Assembly: GCA_003987775.1 (NCBI GenBank)
Contig: RXJD01000008.1
Span: 62,001-126,000 of the forward strand
Direction: 5' to 3'
From: Mycobacterium sp.
GTDB lineage: Bacteria > Actinomycetota > Actinomycetes > Mycobacteriales > Mycobacteriaceae
DNA length: 64,000 nt
The position numbers were made by a program, and so were the translations under genes. The notes beneath the pieces were generated by a model. The model searched no databases and had not been told where the DNA came from. It saw only the letters and a program-made list of their open reading frames with translations. This document shows, piece after piece, positions 37,752-45,603 of the stretch. Numbering within the stretch: the stretch's first letter is position 1; each line of letters opens with the position of its first letter.

Positions 37752-38230
37752 GTGCGCAGATCCGCCGCGCCACGCCTGCCGACGTGGCCGACATCACCGC
37801 CATGATCCACCAGCTCGCCGAGTTCGAGCACGCCGCCGATGAGTGCACGGTGACCGAAAAGCAGATTGCCACAGCGCTTTTCGGCGATTCCCCGACCGTC
37901 TACGGGCATGTTGCCGAGAGCGACGGTCAGGTCGCCGCGATGGCCCTGTGGTTTCTGAACTTCTCCACCTGGGACGGCGTGGCGGGCATCTACCTGGAGG
38001 ACCTGTACGTGCGGCCGCGGTTTCGCCGTCGCGGCCTGGCCCGCGGGCTGCTCGCGGCCCTGGCAGCAGAGTGTGTGCGCAACGGTTACAGCCGGCTGGC
38101 GTGGGCGGTGCTCAACTGGAACACCGACGCGATCGCCTTGTACGACGGCGTCGGCGGGCGGCCGCAGACGGAGTGGACCACCTACCGGGTGTCCGGCCCG
38201 GAACTGGCCGCACTGGCCGGCCCCGCCTGA
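37748..38230 (+). CDS. GNAT family N-acetyltransferase (Rv3216-like)
   Basis: The 160-residue protein (GTG 37748) is a diamine-type GNAT: the N-terminal RRATPADVADITAMI, the long strand GIYLEDLYVRPRFRRRGLARGLL that holds the acetyl-CoA loop (here cited as YVRPRFRRRGLARGLL), and WNTDAIALYDGVGG. It resembles spermidine/diamine acetyltransferases by these segments, but the substrate is uncertain. It is the last gene of the gpm2-entC operon and overlaps the convergent membrane gene by 49 bp. Confidence 0.88.
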   Translation: MSAQIRRATPADVADITAMIHQLAEFEHAADECTVTEKQIATALFGDSPTVYGHVAESDGQVAAMALWFLNFSTWDGVAGIYLEDLYVRPRFRRRGLARGLLAALAAECVRNGYSRLAWAVLNWNTDAIALYDGVGGRPQTEWTTYRVSGPELAALAGPA

Positions 38231-38613
38231 TCGCGCCCGGCTGCCCAGCGCACCGACGGCCCACTGAACAACAGCGCGAGGGTCACCAATGCGACGAGCG
38301 CGACGGGCGTTCCGAACACCGGCCGGTGCGAGCCGACCGCCAGGTACCAGGCCACCGGCAGCAGCAGCAGCTGCGTGAACACAGCCAGTCCCCGGCCCCA
38401 GCGCTTGCCCTTCACCAGGGCGAGCCCAGCCGCCAGCACGGCGCCCCCGATCACCGCGAACCAGGCCGCGGTACCCAGACCGTTGACGACATGCTGATCG
38501 GCCCCGGCCAGGCCACGGATTACCAGAATCACGGCGACCACCAGCCCCGCGATTCCCTGAGCCGCGACGATGAAGCCGGCACGACGGACGGTGGACGGGG
38601 CGGAGTGAGTCAC
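38182..38613 (-). CDS. Small integral membrane protein (Rv3217c-like)
   Basis: From the GTG at 38613 the product is 143 residues, the length I recall in M. tuberculosis. It has four hydrophobic helices (for example FIVAAQGIAGLVVAVILVI and GTPVALVALVTLALLF) and a polar tail. Function unknown. Its 3' end overlaps the convergent GNAT gene by 49 bp, a larger overlap than usual, so antisense interference is possible. Confidence 0.82.
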   Translation of the reverse strand: MTHSAPSTVRRAGFIVAAQGIAGLVVAVILVIRGLAGADQHVVNGLGTAAWFAVIGGAVLAAGLALVKGKRWGRGLAVFTQLLLLPVAWYLAVGSHRPVFGTPVALVALVTLALLFSGPSVRWAAGRDQAGPASAASSGPDTR

Positions 38614-38735
38614 AGCGCCAGCGTAGTCAGGCCGGCCGGGCGCTCTCGAGATTGCCGCGACGGTCGTGCTCTGCGCCCAGTCCGCGACCATGGCGGCAAT
38701 CTCGGTGGGACGAAGCCCGCATAAGCTCACTCATC

Positions 38736-39692
38736 ATGCGTGCCATGTTGATCGTCAATCCGATTGCCACCACCATCACGCCGAGCGCCCGCCTGCTGGT
38801 GACACGCGCCCTGGGCAATCGCCTTGACCTCACCATCGAGCCCACCAACTACTCGGGGCACGCCGAAGAGCTCGGTCGCAAGGCCGTCGCCGACGAGTTC
38901 GACCTGGTCGTCGTACACGGCGGGGACGGAACGGTCAATCAGGTGGTCAACGGCATGCTCGGCCGGCCCGGCACGCCCCAGTCAGGGCCGGTCCCGGCGC
39001 TGGGCATCATCCCCGGCGGGTCGGCGAATGTGCTGGCCAGGGCGCTGGGCATCCCCCGGGACGCATCCGGCGCGACCGACCAGCTCATTGCGCTGCTGGA
39101 CTCCTACCAGCATCACCACGAGTGGCGCCGCATCAGCCTGATCGACTGCGGCGAGATATACGCGCTGGTCAACGCCGGCATGGGGGTGGATGCGGAGGTG
39201 GTCCGGGCCGTCGAAGAGGAACGCAAGAAGGGCCACAAGATCACCCCGGTGCGCTACTGGCGGGTGGCGACTCCCGTCTCGGTGCGCTTCAGCCGCCGCG
39301 AACCCAACCTGATCCTGGAACGGCCCGACCACGAGCCGGTCTCCGGCGTGCACTTCGTCTGGGTGTCCAACACCAGCCCCTGGACCTACAGCGACGACCG
39401 GCCGATGGTCACCAACCCCGGCTGCAGCTTCGAGTCGGGACTGGGCCTGTTCGCGCTCACCGAGATGAAGCTGATCCCCACCCTGCGACTGCTGCGCCAG
39501 CTGCTCGCCAAGCGGCCGAAGCTGGAAGCCAAGCAGCTCATCCGCGACGATGACATCGGCCACAGCCGGGTCAGCACCATGACCGGTCCGGCCGCCTGCC
39601 AGTACGACGGAGAATACCTCGGCCTGCGCGAAACCATGACGTTCCGGTCCGTTCCGGCCGCCCTCGCGGTAGTCGCGCCACCGCCAAAATAA
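38736..39692 (+). CDS. Diacylglycerol kinase-like lipid kinase (Rv3218-like)
   Basis: The 318-residue protein (ATG 38736) matches the DagK/YegS family: the ATP-binding GGDGTVNQVVNGM (in VVHGGDGTVNQV) and IIPGGSANVLARALG motifs, then a beta-rich second domain. Such enzymes phosphorylate diacylglycerol or related lipids. The frame upstream of this ATG reads into the opposite gene's promoter region and is not used. It is divergent from the small membrane gene by about 120 bp. Confidence 0.9.
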   Translation: MRAMLIVNPIATTITPSARLLVTRALGNRLDLTIEPTNYSGHAEELGRKAVADEFDLVVVHGGDGTVNQVVNGMLGRPGTPQSGPVPALGIIPGGSANVLARALGIPRDASGATDQLIALLDSYQHHHEWRRISLIDCGEIYALVNAGMGVDAEVVRAVEEERKKGHKITPVRYWRVATPVSVRFSRREPNLILERPDHEPVSGVHFVWVSNTSPWTYSDDRPMVTNPGCSFESGLGLFALTEMKLIPTLRLLRQLLAKRPKLEAKQLIRDDDIGHSRVSTMTGPAACQYDGEYLGLRETMTFRSVPAALAVVAPPPK

Positions 39693-39805
39693 GCCCTCTG
39701 AGCTGCGGAAATCAAAGATGTGACAAGCCCGCGATGAAAATGTGGGGCGAAATTCGGCAGTTAGTGTAGTACAACTGAGTAAGGGCCTGGGTAAGAGATC
39801 GGCAA

Positions 39806-39821
39806 AGTGAGATACCCCACG
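39806..39821 (+). promoter_or_regulatory. CRP-family binding site upstream of whiB1
   Basis: The sequence AGTGAGATACCCCACG fits the TGTGA-N6-TCACA pattern in its left half and is almost the same as the CRP (cAMP receptor protein) site known upstream of M. tuberculosis whiB1. It lies 163 bp before the ATG and about 17 bp before a -35-like TTGACA (39838-39843). Confidence 0.6.
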
Positions 39822-39837
39822 GGCTCACGTAACACTA

Positions 39838-39865
39838 TTGACATCTGTTGAGCCTGTGAAACGAT
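39838..39865 (+). promoter_or_regulatory. Probable whiB1 promoter
   Basis: A perfect -35 hexamer TTGACA (39838-39843) is followed after 16 bp by a weak -10 (AACGAT, 39860-39865). The 5' leader from here to the ATG would be about 110 nt and contains the direct repeat ATGCAGA (two copies 10 bp apart) and a purine-rich GAGGAG ribosome site just before the gene. Confidence 0.5.
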
Positions 39866-39983
39866 CAAAAGGTTGCATGCAGAAATATGCAGAGGTACGG
39901 AAACCTTTCTTGCGCACGCTCAACAGCCAAGAAGAAAAAATGCCCGTGCGCGGTGCTGCGCACTTAGTGAGGAGTAGCAACTA

Positions 39984-40238
39984 ATGGATTGGCGCCACAG
40001 GGCGGTCTGCCGTGACGAGGATCCGGAGCTGTTCTTCCCGGTAGGGAACAGCGGCCCGGCACTCGCGCAGATCGCTGACGCGAAACTGGTCTGTAATCGG
40101 TGTCCGGTGACGACAGAGTGTCTCGGATGGGCTCTGAACACGGGTCAGGACTCGGGCGTCTGGGGTGGGATGAGCGAAGACGAGCGGCGCGCACTCAAGC
40201 GCCGCAACGCCCGGACGAAGGCCCGAAGCGGAGTCTGA
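39984..40238 (+). CDS. whiB1: WhiB1, essential NO-sensitive iron-sulfur transcription factor
   Basis: The 84-residue protein has the four cluster cysteines Cys9, Cys37, Cys40 and Cys46, the GVWGG turn and the basic C-terminal DNA-binding stretch RRALKRRNARTKAR. WhiB1 holds a 4Fe-4S cluster, binds SigA, and is altered by nitric oxide. The upstream region has a CRP site. A perfect hairpin ends the transcript. Confidence 0.97.
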   Translation: MDWRHRAVCRDEDPELFFPVGNSGPALAQIADAKLVCNRCPVTTECLGWALNTGQDSGVWGGMSEDERRALKRRNARTKARSGV

Positions 40239-40254
40239 CAACTCAGCTAAGTAG

Positions 40255-40287
40255 CAATACGGCCCCGATGAAATCGGGGCCGTATTG
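40255..40287. terminator. Perfect bidirectional terminator between whiB1 and pdtaS
   Basis: A 15-bp perfect stem (CAATACGGCCCCGAT with ATCGGGGCCGTATTG) closes on a 3-nt loop (gaa). It lies 17 bp after whiB1 and 9 bp after the end of the convergent pdtaS gene and can stop transcription from both sides. T runs are short. Confidence 0.92.
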
Positions 40288-40295
40288 CTGCGTGC

Positions 40296-41798
40296 TCACA
40301 CCAGCAGCCGCCCCATGCGGCCGATCGGAACCCGCAACACCACGTCGGTTCCGCGGTCGGGGCCTTCCCGCATTCCCAGGGAGCCGTCCAGCTCCGCGGA
40401 CACCAGCGTCCGCACGATCTGCAGACCCAGGCTGTCGGACTTCTCGAGGCTGAATCCCTCGGGCAGACCACGCCCGTCGTCGTGCACCACGACGTCCAGC
40501 CAGCGCGCCGAGCGTTCCGCGCGAATGGTCACCGAGCCACCGGTGGCCGACGGATCGAAGGCGTGCTCAATCGCGTTCTGCACCAGTTCGGTGATCACCA
40601 TGATCAGCGCCGTCGCCCGATCGGAATCCAGCACACCCAGGTCACCCACCCGGTTGATCCGGATCGGCCGGTCCACCGACGCCACGTCGTTCATGATCGG
40701 CAGGATCCGGTCGATAACCTCGTCCAGGTTGACCTGCTCGTCCACCGACATGGACAGCGCGTCGTGGACCAGCGCGATCGACGACACCCGGCGCACCGAC
40801 TCGATCAGGGCCTCGCGGCCCTCAGCGTTGACGGTGCGGCGGGCCTGCAACCGCAGCAGCGCGGCCACCGTCTGCAGGTTGTTCTTCACACGGTGATGAA
40901 TCTCACGAATCGTCGCGTCCTTGGAGATCAGCGCGCGGTCGCGCCGCTTCACCTCGGTGACATCGCGGATCAGGATCGCCGCGCCGACGTTCTCCCCGTG
41001 CACCACCAGCGGCAGCGTCCGCAGCAGCACGGTGGCGCCGCCGGCATCCACCTCCATACGCATGCTCGAGCCGCCGGCCAGCAGGTTGAGCACGTGTTCG
41101 GCCACCTCCTGGGCCTCGAACGGGTCGGAGATCAGGGGACGGGTGACCTTGATCAGGTTGTGGCCCTCGAGTTCGCTGGAAAGGCCCATCCGGTGGTAGG
41201 CCGACAGCGCGTTGGGGCTGGCGTAGGCGACGATCCCTTCGACGTCGAGGCGGATGAACCCGTCTCCCGCACGCGGCGTCGAACGCGACATGGCGACGTC
41301 GCCTACGTCGGGGAAGGTCCCTTCGGCGATCATGTGCAGCAGGTCGACAGCGCATTCCCGGTAGGCCGTCTCCAGGTGGCCCGACATCCGCTGCGCGGCC
41401 AGCTCGGTCTGATGCTGGGTCAGCACCGCGACCACCCGGCCGCCGTAGCGAACCGGCGACGCCGCGATGTTGGGGCCCGGCAGCTGCCACGAATGTTGTT
41501 CGCCCGCTTCGCTTTCCTGGATGGCGACACTGCTGGTGAAGGTGTCGGCAACCAACGGCAGCCGCTCGGCGGAGACGACGCTGCCCACCGCGTCGGTCTG
41601 CAGGACCGTGGGTGCGGTGTTGGGCCGGCACTGCGCGACGCACACCAGCATCCCGTCGTCACGGCGGACCCACATCAGGTAGTCGGCGAAGGAGAGGTCG
41701 GCCAGCAGCTGCCACTCCCCCACCACGGCATGCAGGTGGTCGACGGCGTTGCCGGGCAGAACCGTGTGCTCGGCGAGCAGATTACCGAGAGTGGACAT
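40296..41798 (-). CDS. pdtaS: PdtaS, cytosolic sensor histidine kinase
   Basis: The 500-residue protein has a GAF-like domain (about 1-150), a PAS-like domain (about 180-285) and a HisKA_2/HWE-type kinase core. The phospho-acceptor region is REIHHRVKNNLQ (His301/302), the N box is VQNAIEHAF and the G box VVHDDGRGLPEG. No membrane helix is seen, as known for PdtaS. It phosphorylates the antiterminator PdtaR, encoded elsewhere, and responds to copper and nitric oxide in M. tuberculosis. Start ATG 41798. Confidence 0.95.
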   Translation of the reverse strand: MSTLGNLLAEHTVLPGNAVDHLHAVVGEWQLLADLSFADYLMWVRRDDGMLVCVAQCRPNTAPTVLQTDAVGSVVSAERLPLVADTFTSSVAIQESEAGEQHSWQLPGPNIAASPVRYGGRVVAVLTQHQTELAAQRMSGHLETAYRECAVDLLHMIAEGTFPDVGDVAMSRSTPRAGDGFIRLDVEGIVAYASPNALSAYHRMGLSSELEGHNLIKVTRPLISDPFEAQEVAEHVLNLLAGGSSMRMEVDAGGATVLLRTLPLVVHGENVGAAILIRDVTEVKRRDRALISKDATIREIHHRVKNNLQTVAALLRLQARRTVNAEGREALIESVRRVSSIALVHDALSMSVDEQVNLDEVIDRILPIMNDVASVDRPIRINRVGDLGVLDSDRATALIMVITELVQNAIEHAFDPSATGGSVTIRAERSARWLDVVVHDDGRGLPEGFSLEKSDSLGLQIVRTLVSAELDGSLGMREGPDRGTDVVLRVPIGRMGRLLV

Positions 41799-41820
41799 GC
41801 AGGTACGTGAAGCCCAACGG

Positions 41821-42036
41821 CTAGCTGATCACGGCTATGAGGTCGCCGGCCTGGATGACGTCGCCGACGGCGACGCTCACCTTGCTGATGGTGCCAGCGA
41901 TCTCGGCCAGGACCGGAATCTCCATTTTCATGGACTCCAGCAACACCACGACGTCACCCTGGCCGATTTGGTCGCCTTCGTTGACCACGACTTCGAGCAC
42001 GCTGGCCACGATCTCGGCGCGAACCTCCTCGGACAT
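41821..42036 (-). CDS. TB7.3-like biotinyl/lipoyl carrier protein
   Basis: From the ATG at 42036 the product is 71 residues, exactly the TB7.3 length and sequence pattern: MSEEVRAEIVASVLEVVV, the modification loop ESMKMEIPV with the biotin-accepting lysine, and a glycine-rich beta end VGDVIQAGDLIAVIS. It is a free-standing BCCP-type domain; its partner carboxylase is not in this window. A second ATG directly before (42039) would add one residue. Confidence 0.95.
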   Translation of the reverse strand: MSEEVRAEIVASVLEVVVNEGDQIGQGDVVVLLESMKMEIPVLAEIAGTISKVSVAVGDVIQAGDLIAVIS

Positions 42037-42209
42037 CATCACCCCACTCGTATCGGCCGCTTCTGCGTATATCGAACCATAAGGCCGGCCGGGGTGGCGG
42101 CGCGCGGGCTCATGAGGGCGCGTCGCCGTCCGCATGAGACACTGGAAGGCAACCCGGCGGCCCGCAGGCCGCCCAGCACCGCCAGATTCAGACGAAACGA
42201 GGTTCCATC

Positions 42210-42284
42210 ATGGCCAAGCGTGGCCGCAAGAAGCGTGACCGCAAATACAGCAAAGCCAACCACGGCAAGCGCCCCAACGCCTGA
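42210..42284 (+). CDS. Ribosomal protein bL37 (24 residues)
   Basis: A 25-codon frame encodes MAKRGRKKRDRKYSKANHGK plus four residues (RPNA) and a stop. This is the small basic protein bL37 found in mycobacterial 50S subunits. It is too short for ordinary ORF finding but the sequence is distinctive. A 7-bp hairpin (GGCGGCC with GGCCGCC, 42156-42173) lies in its short leader. It is convergent with rshA, 6 bp away. Confidence 0.92.
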   Translation: MAKRGRKKRDRKYSKANHGKRPNA

Positions 42285-42290
42285 CCCGCG

Positions 42291-42590
42291 TCAGGCCTGA
42301 AACTCCCCCCGGACGATCGTCGTCCGGCGGATCTCCAGCCGTAGGCGCTCCCGCAGGCTGTCGGGCGCCTTCTCACCACTGCACTTGGTGGCGATCAACG
42401 CCTTGAGCCGTTCCTCGATGCCGTAGTGCTGGAAGCATCCCGGGCATGCCTCTAGGTGCCGACGCAGGCTTTCCTTCTTCTCCGGGGTGCATTCACCGTC
42501 GAGCAGCGTCCATACCTCGGCGATCACCTCGGCACAGCCGAAGGCGCCGTGGTCGTCGTGCTCGCTGGGCCGACCGCAGGACTCACTCAT
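42291..42590 (-). CDS. rshA: RshA, zinc-binding anti-sigma factor of SigH
   Basis: The 99-residue protein has the ZAS motif with His45, Cys49 and Cys52 (HLEACPGC) and an upstream cysteine (FGCAEV). Oxidation of these cysteines releases SigH. Length is close to M. tuberculosis RshA (101). Its start overlaps the sigH stop by 4 bp (ATGA), so sigma and anti-sigma are translationally coupled. Confidence 0.95.
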   Translation of the reverse strand: MSESCGRPSEHDDHGAFGCAEVIAEVWTLLDGECTPEKKESLRRHLEACPGCFQHYGIEERLKALIATKCSGEKAPDSLRERLRLEIRRTTIVRGEFQA

Positions 42591-43231
42591 GACGACACCT
42601 CCTCGTGTGCCTGTTCGCCGCGGATAAAGCCGCGATCCTTGGCCACGTCGGCCAGCAATTCGCGCAGCTGACGCCGGCCTCTGTGCAGCCGGGACATCAC
42701 GGTACCGATCGGCGTGCCCATGATCTCGGCGATCTCTTTATACGGAAAACCTTCGACGTCCGCGTAGTAAACGGCCATCCGGAATTCTTCCGGCAGCGCC
42801 TGCAACGCCTCTTTGATTTCGGTGTCGGGCAGCCCTTCGAGCGCCTCGACCTCGGCCGACCGTAATCCGGTCGAGGTGTGCTCCGCGTTGGCCGCCAGCT
42901 GCCAGTCGGTGATCTCCTCGGTCGGATATTCCGAGGGCTGACGCTGTTTCTTTCGGTAGCTGTTGATGTAGGTGTTGGTCAGGATGCGGTACAGCCACGC
43001 CTTGAGGTTGGTGCCCTCGCGGAACGACCGGAACCCGGCATACGCCTTGACCATGGTCTCCTGCAGCAGGTCCTCGGCGTCGGCCGGATTTCGCGTCATG
43101 CGCAGCGCGCCGCCGTAGAGCTGGTCGAGCAGCGGAATCGCGTCGCGCTCGAAGCGCGCCGTCAACTCGGCGTCGGTCTCCTCCGCGGGCACGGCACCGT
43201 CGGGCCCGGTCGCGCCATCGATGTCGGCCAT
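42587..43231 (-). CDS. sigH: SigH, ECF sigma factor of heat and thiol-oxidative stress
   Basis: The 214-residue form from ATG 43231 ([12 protein letters not shown]) matches M. tuberculosis SigH (216) closely. Region 2 ([18 protein letters not shown] ... [13 protein letters not shown]) and region 4 ([26 protein letters not shown]) are intact. SigH drives thioredoxin, sigE and sigB genes. The same frame extends to GTG 43348, which has an excellent ribosome site (GAAGGAGGG), adding 39 residues (see findings). It is co-transcribed with rshA. Confidence 0.96.
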   Translation of the reverse strand: MADIDGATGPDGAVPAEETDAELTARFERDAIPLLDQLYGGALRMTRNPADAEDLLQETMVKAYAGFRSFREGTNLKAWLYRILTNTYINSYRKKQRQPSEYPTEEITDWQLAANAEHTSTGLRSAEVEALEGLPDTEIKEALQALPEEFRMAVYYADVEGFPYKEIAEIMGTPIGTVMSRLHRGRRQLRELLADVAKDRGFIRGEQAHEEVSS

Positions 43232-43406
43232 CTTGATTAACACGGTCCCTTCGGTTGCGGTGTCGCCGGAGCGCTCAAACCACGCCACCGGACTCGCAAG
43301 GAAGCGATCCAACCGCTCCGCACCCAAGAGGCTCGTCGCAGTTGACACCGAACTCCCTCCTTCAATCTAAAGGCCGCCACCGACTCGTGCAGTCACCGCC
43401 TCTCAC

Positions 43407-43433
43407 AACGGCAATTTCCGGCGCGCTATTTCC
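43407..43433 (-). promoter_or_regulatory. SigH-type promoter of sigH
   Basis: On the minus strand GGAAAT (43433-43428) is followed after 18 bp by GTT (43409-43407). This fits the SigH consensus GGAA(C/T)A-N16-20-GTT except for A where C/T is preferred in the fifth position. It lies about 60 bp before the GTG 43348 start and suggests autoregulation. Confidence 0.55.
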
Positions 43434-43486
43434 GGGCCTTGATCCCGCGGTCGGCCCCGATCGAACGTGGCGTTAATGTGACGGCC

Positions 43487-44335
43487 ATGTCCCTTAACGG
43501 CAAAACCATGTTCATCTCCGGCGCCAGCCGCGGTATCGGCCTGGCGATCGCCAAACGCGCCGCTCAAGACGGCGCCAACATCGCCCTGATCGCCAAGACC
43601 GCCGAGCCGCACCCCAAGCTCCCCGGCACGGTGTACACGGCCGCCAAGGAGCTCGAGGAAGCGGGCGGACAGGCCCTGCCGATCGTCGGGGACGTCCGTG
43701 ACCCGGACTCGGTCGAGTCCGCCGTGGCCAAGACCGTCGAGCAGTTCGGCGGCATCGACATCTGCGTCAACAATGCCTCGGCCATCAACCTCGGATCGAT
43801 CCTCGAGGTCCCGATGAAGCGCTTCGACCTGATGAACGGCATCCAGGTGCGCGGCACCTACGCCGTGTCGCAGGCCTGCATCCCGCATCTGAAGGGCCGC
43901 GAGAATCCGCACATTCTGACGCTGTCGCCGCCGGTGCTGCTCGGCAAGGAATGGCTGAAGCCGACGGCGTACATGATGGCCAAGTTCGGCATGACGTTGT
44001 GCGCCCTGGGAATCGCCGAAGAGATGCGCGAAGAGGGCATCGCCTCGAATACCTTGTGGCCGCGCACCCTGGTGGCCACCGCCGCGGTGCAGAACCTGCT
44101 CGGCGGCGACGAGGCGATGGCGCGCGCCCGCAAGCCCGAGGTGTACTCCGACGCCGCCTACGTCATCCTCAACAAGCCGTCCCGGGAGTACACCGGCAAC
44201 ATGGCGCTGTGCGAGGACGTGCTGCTGGACTCCGGTGTCACTGACCTCTCGGTCTATGACTGCGTGCCCGGCGGCAAGCTCGGCGTCGACTTCTGGGTGG
44301 ACGGCGTCAACCCGCCGGGGTACTCCCAGCCCTGA
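43487..44335 (+). CDS. Short-chain dehydrogenase/reductase, HSDL2-like (Rv3224-like)
   Basis: The 282-residue protein (ATG 43487) has the SDR cofactor motif SGASRGIG, NNASAINLG, and the YxxxK active site in AYMMAKFGM. The layout matches the HSDL2/Rv3224 group (NAD(P)-dependent). Length equals that in M. tuberculosis. Substrate is unknown. It is divergent from sigH, so it may respond to SigH, but I find no second SigH-type site pointing to it. Next gene starts 1 bp downstream: an operon. Confidence 0.92.
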   Translation: MSLNGKTMFISGASRGIGLAIAKRAAQDGANIALIAKTAEPHPKLPGTVYTAAKELEEAGGQALPIVGDVRDPDSVESAVAKTVEQFGGIDICVNNASAINLGSILEVPMKRFDLMNGIQVRGTYAVSQACIPHLKGRENPHILTLSPPVLLGKEWLKPTAYMMAKFGMTLCALGIAEEMREEGIASNTLWPRTLVATAAVQNLLGGDEAMARARKPEVYSDAAYVILNKPSREYTGNMALCEDVLLDSGVTDLSVYDCVPGGKLGVDFWVDGVNPPGYSQP

Positions 44336-44336
44336 C

Positions 44337-44825
44337 GTGGCCGCCGCCGCGACACCGGCTCTGGCGGCACTGGCCAAAGCCGGTGTGCCGCACCAGGTGG
44401 TGAAGTACGACCACGATTCCCGCGAACGCTCGTTCGGCACCGAAGCGGTGACCGCCCTCACCGAGTCCGAAGGCATTGCGGCAGAACAGATTTACAAGAC
44501 GCTGATCATCGAGGTGACCGGTGGCCTGGCGGTGGCCATCGTGCCGGCGTCCGCGAAACTGTCGTTGAAAGCAGCAGCCGCAGCGCTGGGGGTCGGTAAA
44601 GCCGCCATGGCCGATCCCGCTGTCGCCGAACGAACGACGGGCTATGTGCTGGGCGCGGTTTCGCCGTTCGGGCAGCGCAAGCGGTTGCGCACCGTGCTCG
44701 ATTCCGGCGCGCTGTCGTGGACGACGATCTATTGCAGCGCGGGCCGCCGCGGTTGGGACGTGGCGGTGTCGCCGCAGGATCTGATCCGGCTGACCGGGGC
44801 GGTCACCGCGGCGCTCCAGGCGTAG
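44337..44825 (+). CDS. ybaK: Cys-tRNA(Pro)/Cys-tRNA deacylase, YbaK/EbsC family
   Basis: The 162-residue protein (GTG 44337) has the YbaK/ProXp fold with the substrate-loop lysine region LSLKAAAAALGVGKAAM and the strand YVLGAVSPFGQRKRL. It removes Cys wrongly loaded onto tRNA-Pro. In M. tuberculosis H37Rv this function is split as Rv3224A and Rv3224B; here the frame is intact. It begins 1 bp after the SDR gene and overlaps the next, convergent, hydrolase gene by 23 bp. This is the last backbone gene before the accessory block. Confidence 0.9.
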   Translation: MAAAATPALAALAKAGVPHQVVKYDHDSRERSFGTEAVTALTESEGIAAEQIYKTLIIEVTGGLAVAIVPASAKLSLKAAAAALGVGKAAMADPAVAERTTGYVLGAVSPFGQRKRLRTVLDSGALSWTTIYCSAGRRGWDVAVSPQDLIRLTGAVTAALQA

Positions 44826-45603
44826 CGGTCAGGAACTGCTCGATGACCGGCGCCAGTTCGGGCGCGTTGTGCACGACGTCGATGTGCCCGCCCGAGTGCA
44901 GGTGCAGACGCGAATGCGGCAGCAACCGATGCATGATGTGCGCGTTGACCACCGGGATGATCGGATCGTCGGTGCCCGCCACGATCAGCGTCTGCTGACG
45001 CACCGCGCGCAGGGCGAACAGGCTGGTCCAGACGGAGCCGGCGAGCAGCTGGTGCAGGTAGCCGACCTTTGATCCGGCATGCACCTGTCTGAGGAAGAGC
45101 CGTGCGACGTCCTCGCCGTGGGTGCGGACCGTTCCGCCGTACAGCTCGCCGGCGATGAGCCCGGCGTAGCTGGGATCCGAGAAACGGCGCGGGGTAACCA
45201 TTTTCGCGAGCACCCGCGGGTGTGCCGGCACCATCAGCGCGCCCGTCCCGGTCGCCACCAGTACCAGCCGCCGGCACCGGCGCGGATTCTGGAACGCGAA
45301 CTGCTGCGCCAGGGCACCGCCCCAGGACAGCCCGAGAACGTCCACCACCCCTATGCCCAGCTTCGTCAGCACCCGGCCCAGCACCCAGGAAAGATAGGGG
45401 AAGCCGTAGGGCAGCGGCGATGTCGGCGAGCCGCCGGTGCCCGGGACATCGAATCTGACCACCGGGCAACTCAATTGATCCACTAGCGGGTCGAGCACTT
45501 CGAGGCTGGCGCCGATACCGTTGCACAGCACCAGCGGAACTCCGGTTCCGGGCCGAACCTCGACCCGGATCCGCTGACCGCCTGCGGTGACGTAGTGGCT
45601 CAT
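44803..45603 (-). CDS. Alpha/beta hydrolase, PHA depolymerase-like
   Basis: The 266-residue protein from ATG 45603 has an alpha/beta hydrolase core: FDVPGTGGSPTSPLPYG near the oxyanion site, the nucleophile elbow GLSWGGAL (Ser), VAGTDDPIIP (acid) and HSGGHIDVVHNAPE (His). The pattern with FDVPGTGGSP and GLSWGG is that of the medium-chain polyhydroxyalkanoate depolymerase-like group. Its start overlaps the phaC-like stop by 4 bp (ATGA), so the two are coupled. The longer open frame to 46158 is antisense-overlapping phaC code and not used. Confidence 0.87.
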   Translation of the reverse strand: MSHYVTAGGQRIRVEVRPGTGVPLVLCNGIGASLEVLDPLVDQLSCPVVRFDVPGTGGSPTSPLPYGFPYLSWVLGRVLTKLGIGVVDVLGLSWGGALAQQFAFQNPRRCRRLVLVATGTGALMVPAHPRVLAKMVTPRRFSDPSYAGLIAGELYGGTVRTHGEDVARLFLRQVHAGSKVGYLHQLLAGSVWTSLFALRAVRQQTLIVAGTDDPIIPVVNAHIMHRLLPHSRLHLHSGGHIDVVHNAPELAPVIEQFLTATPGAPR

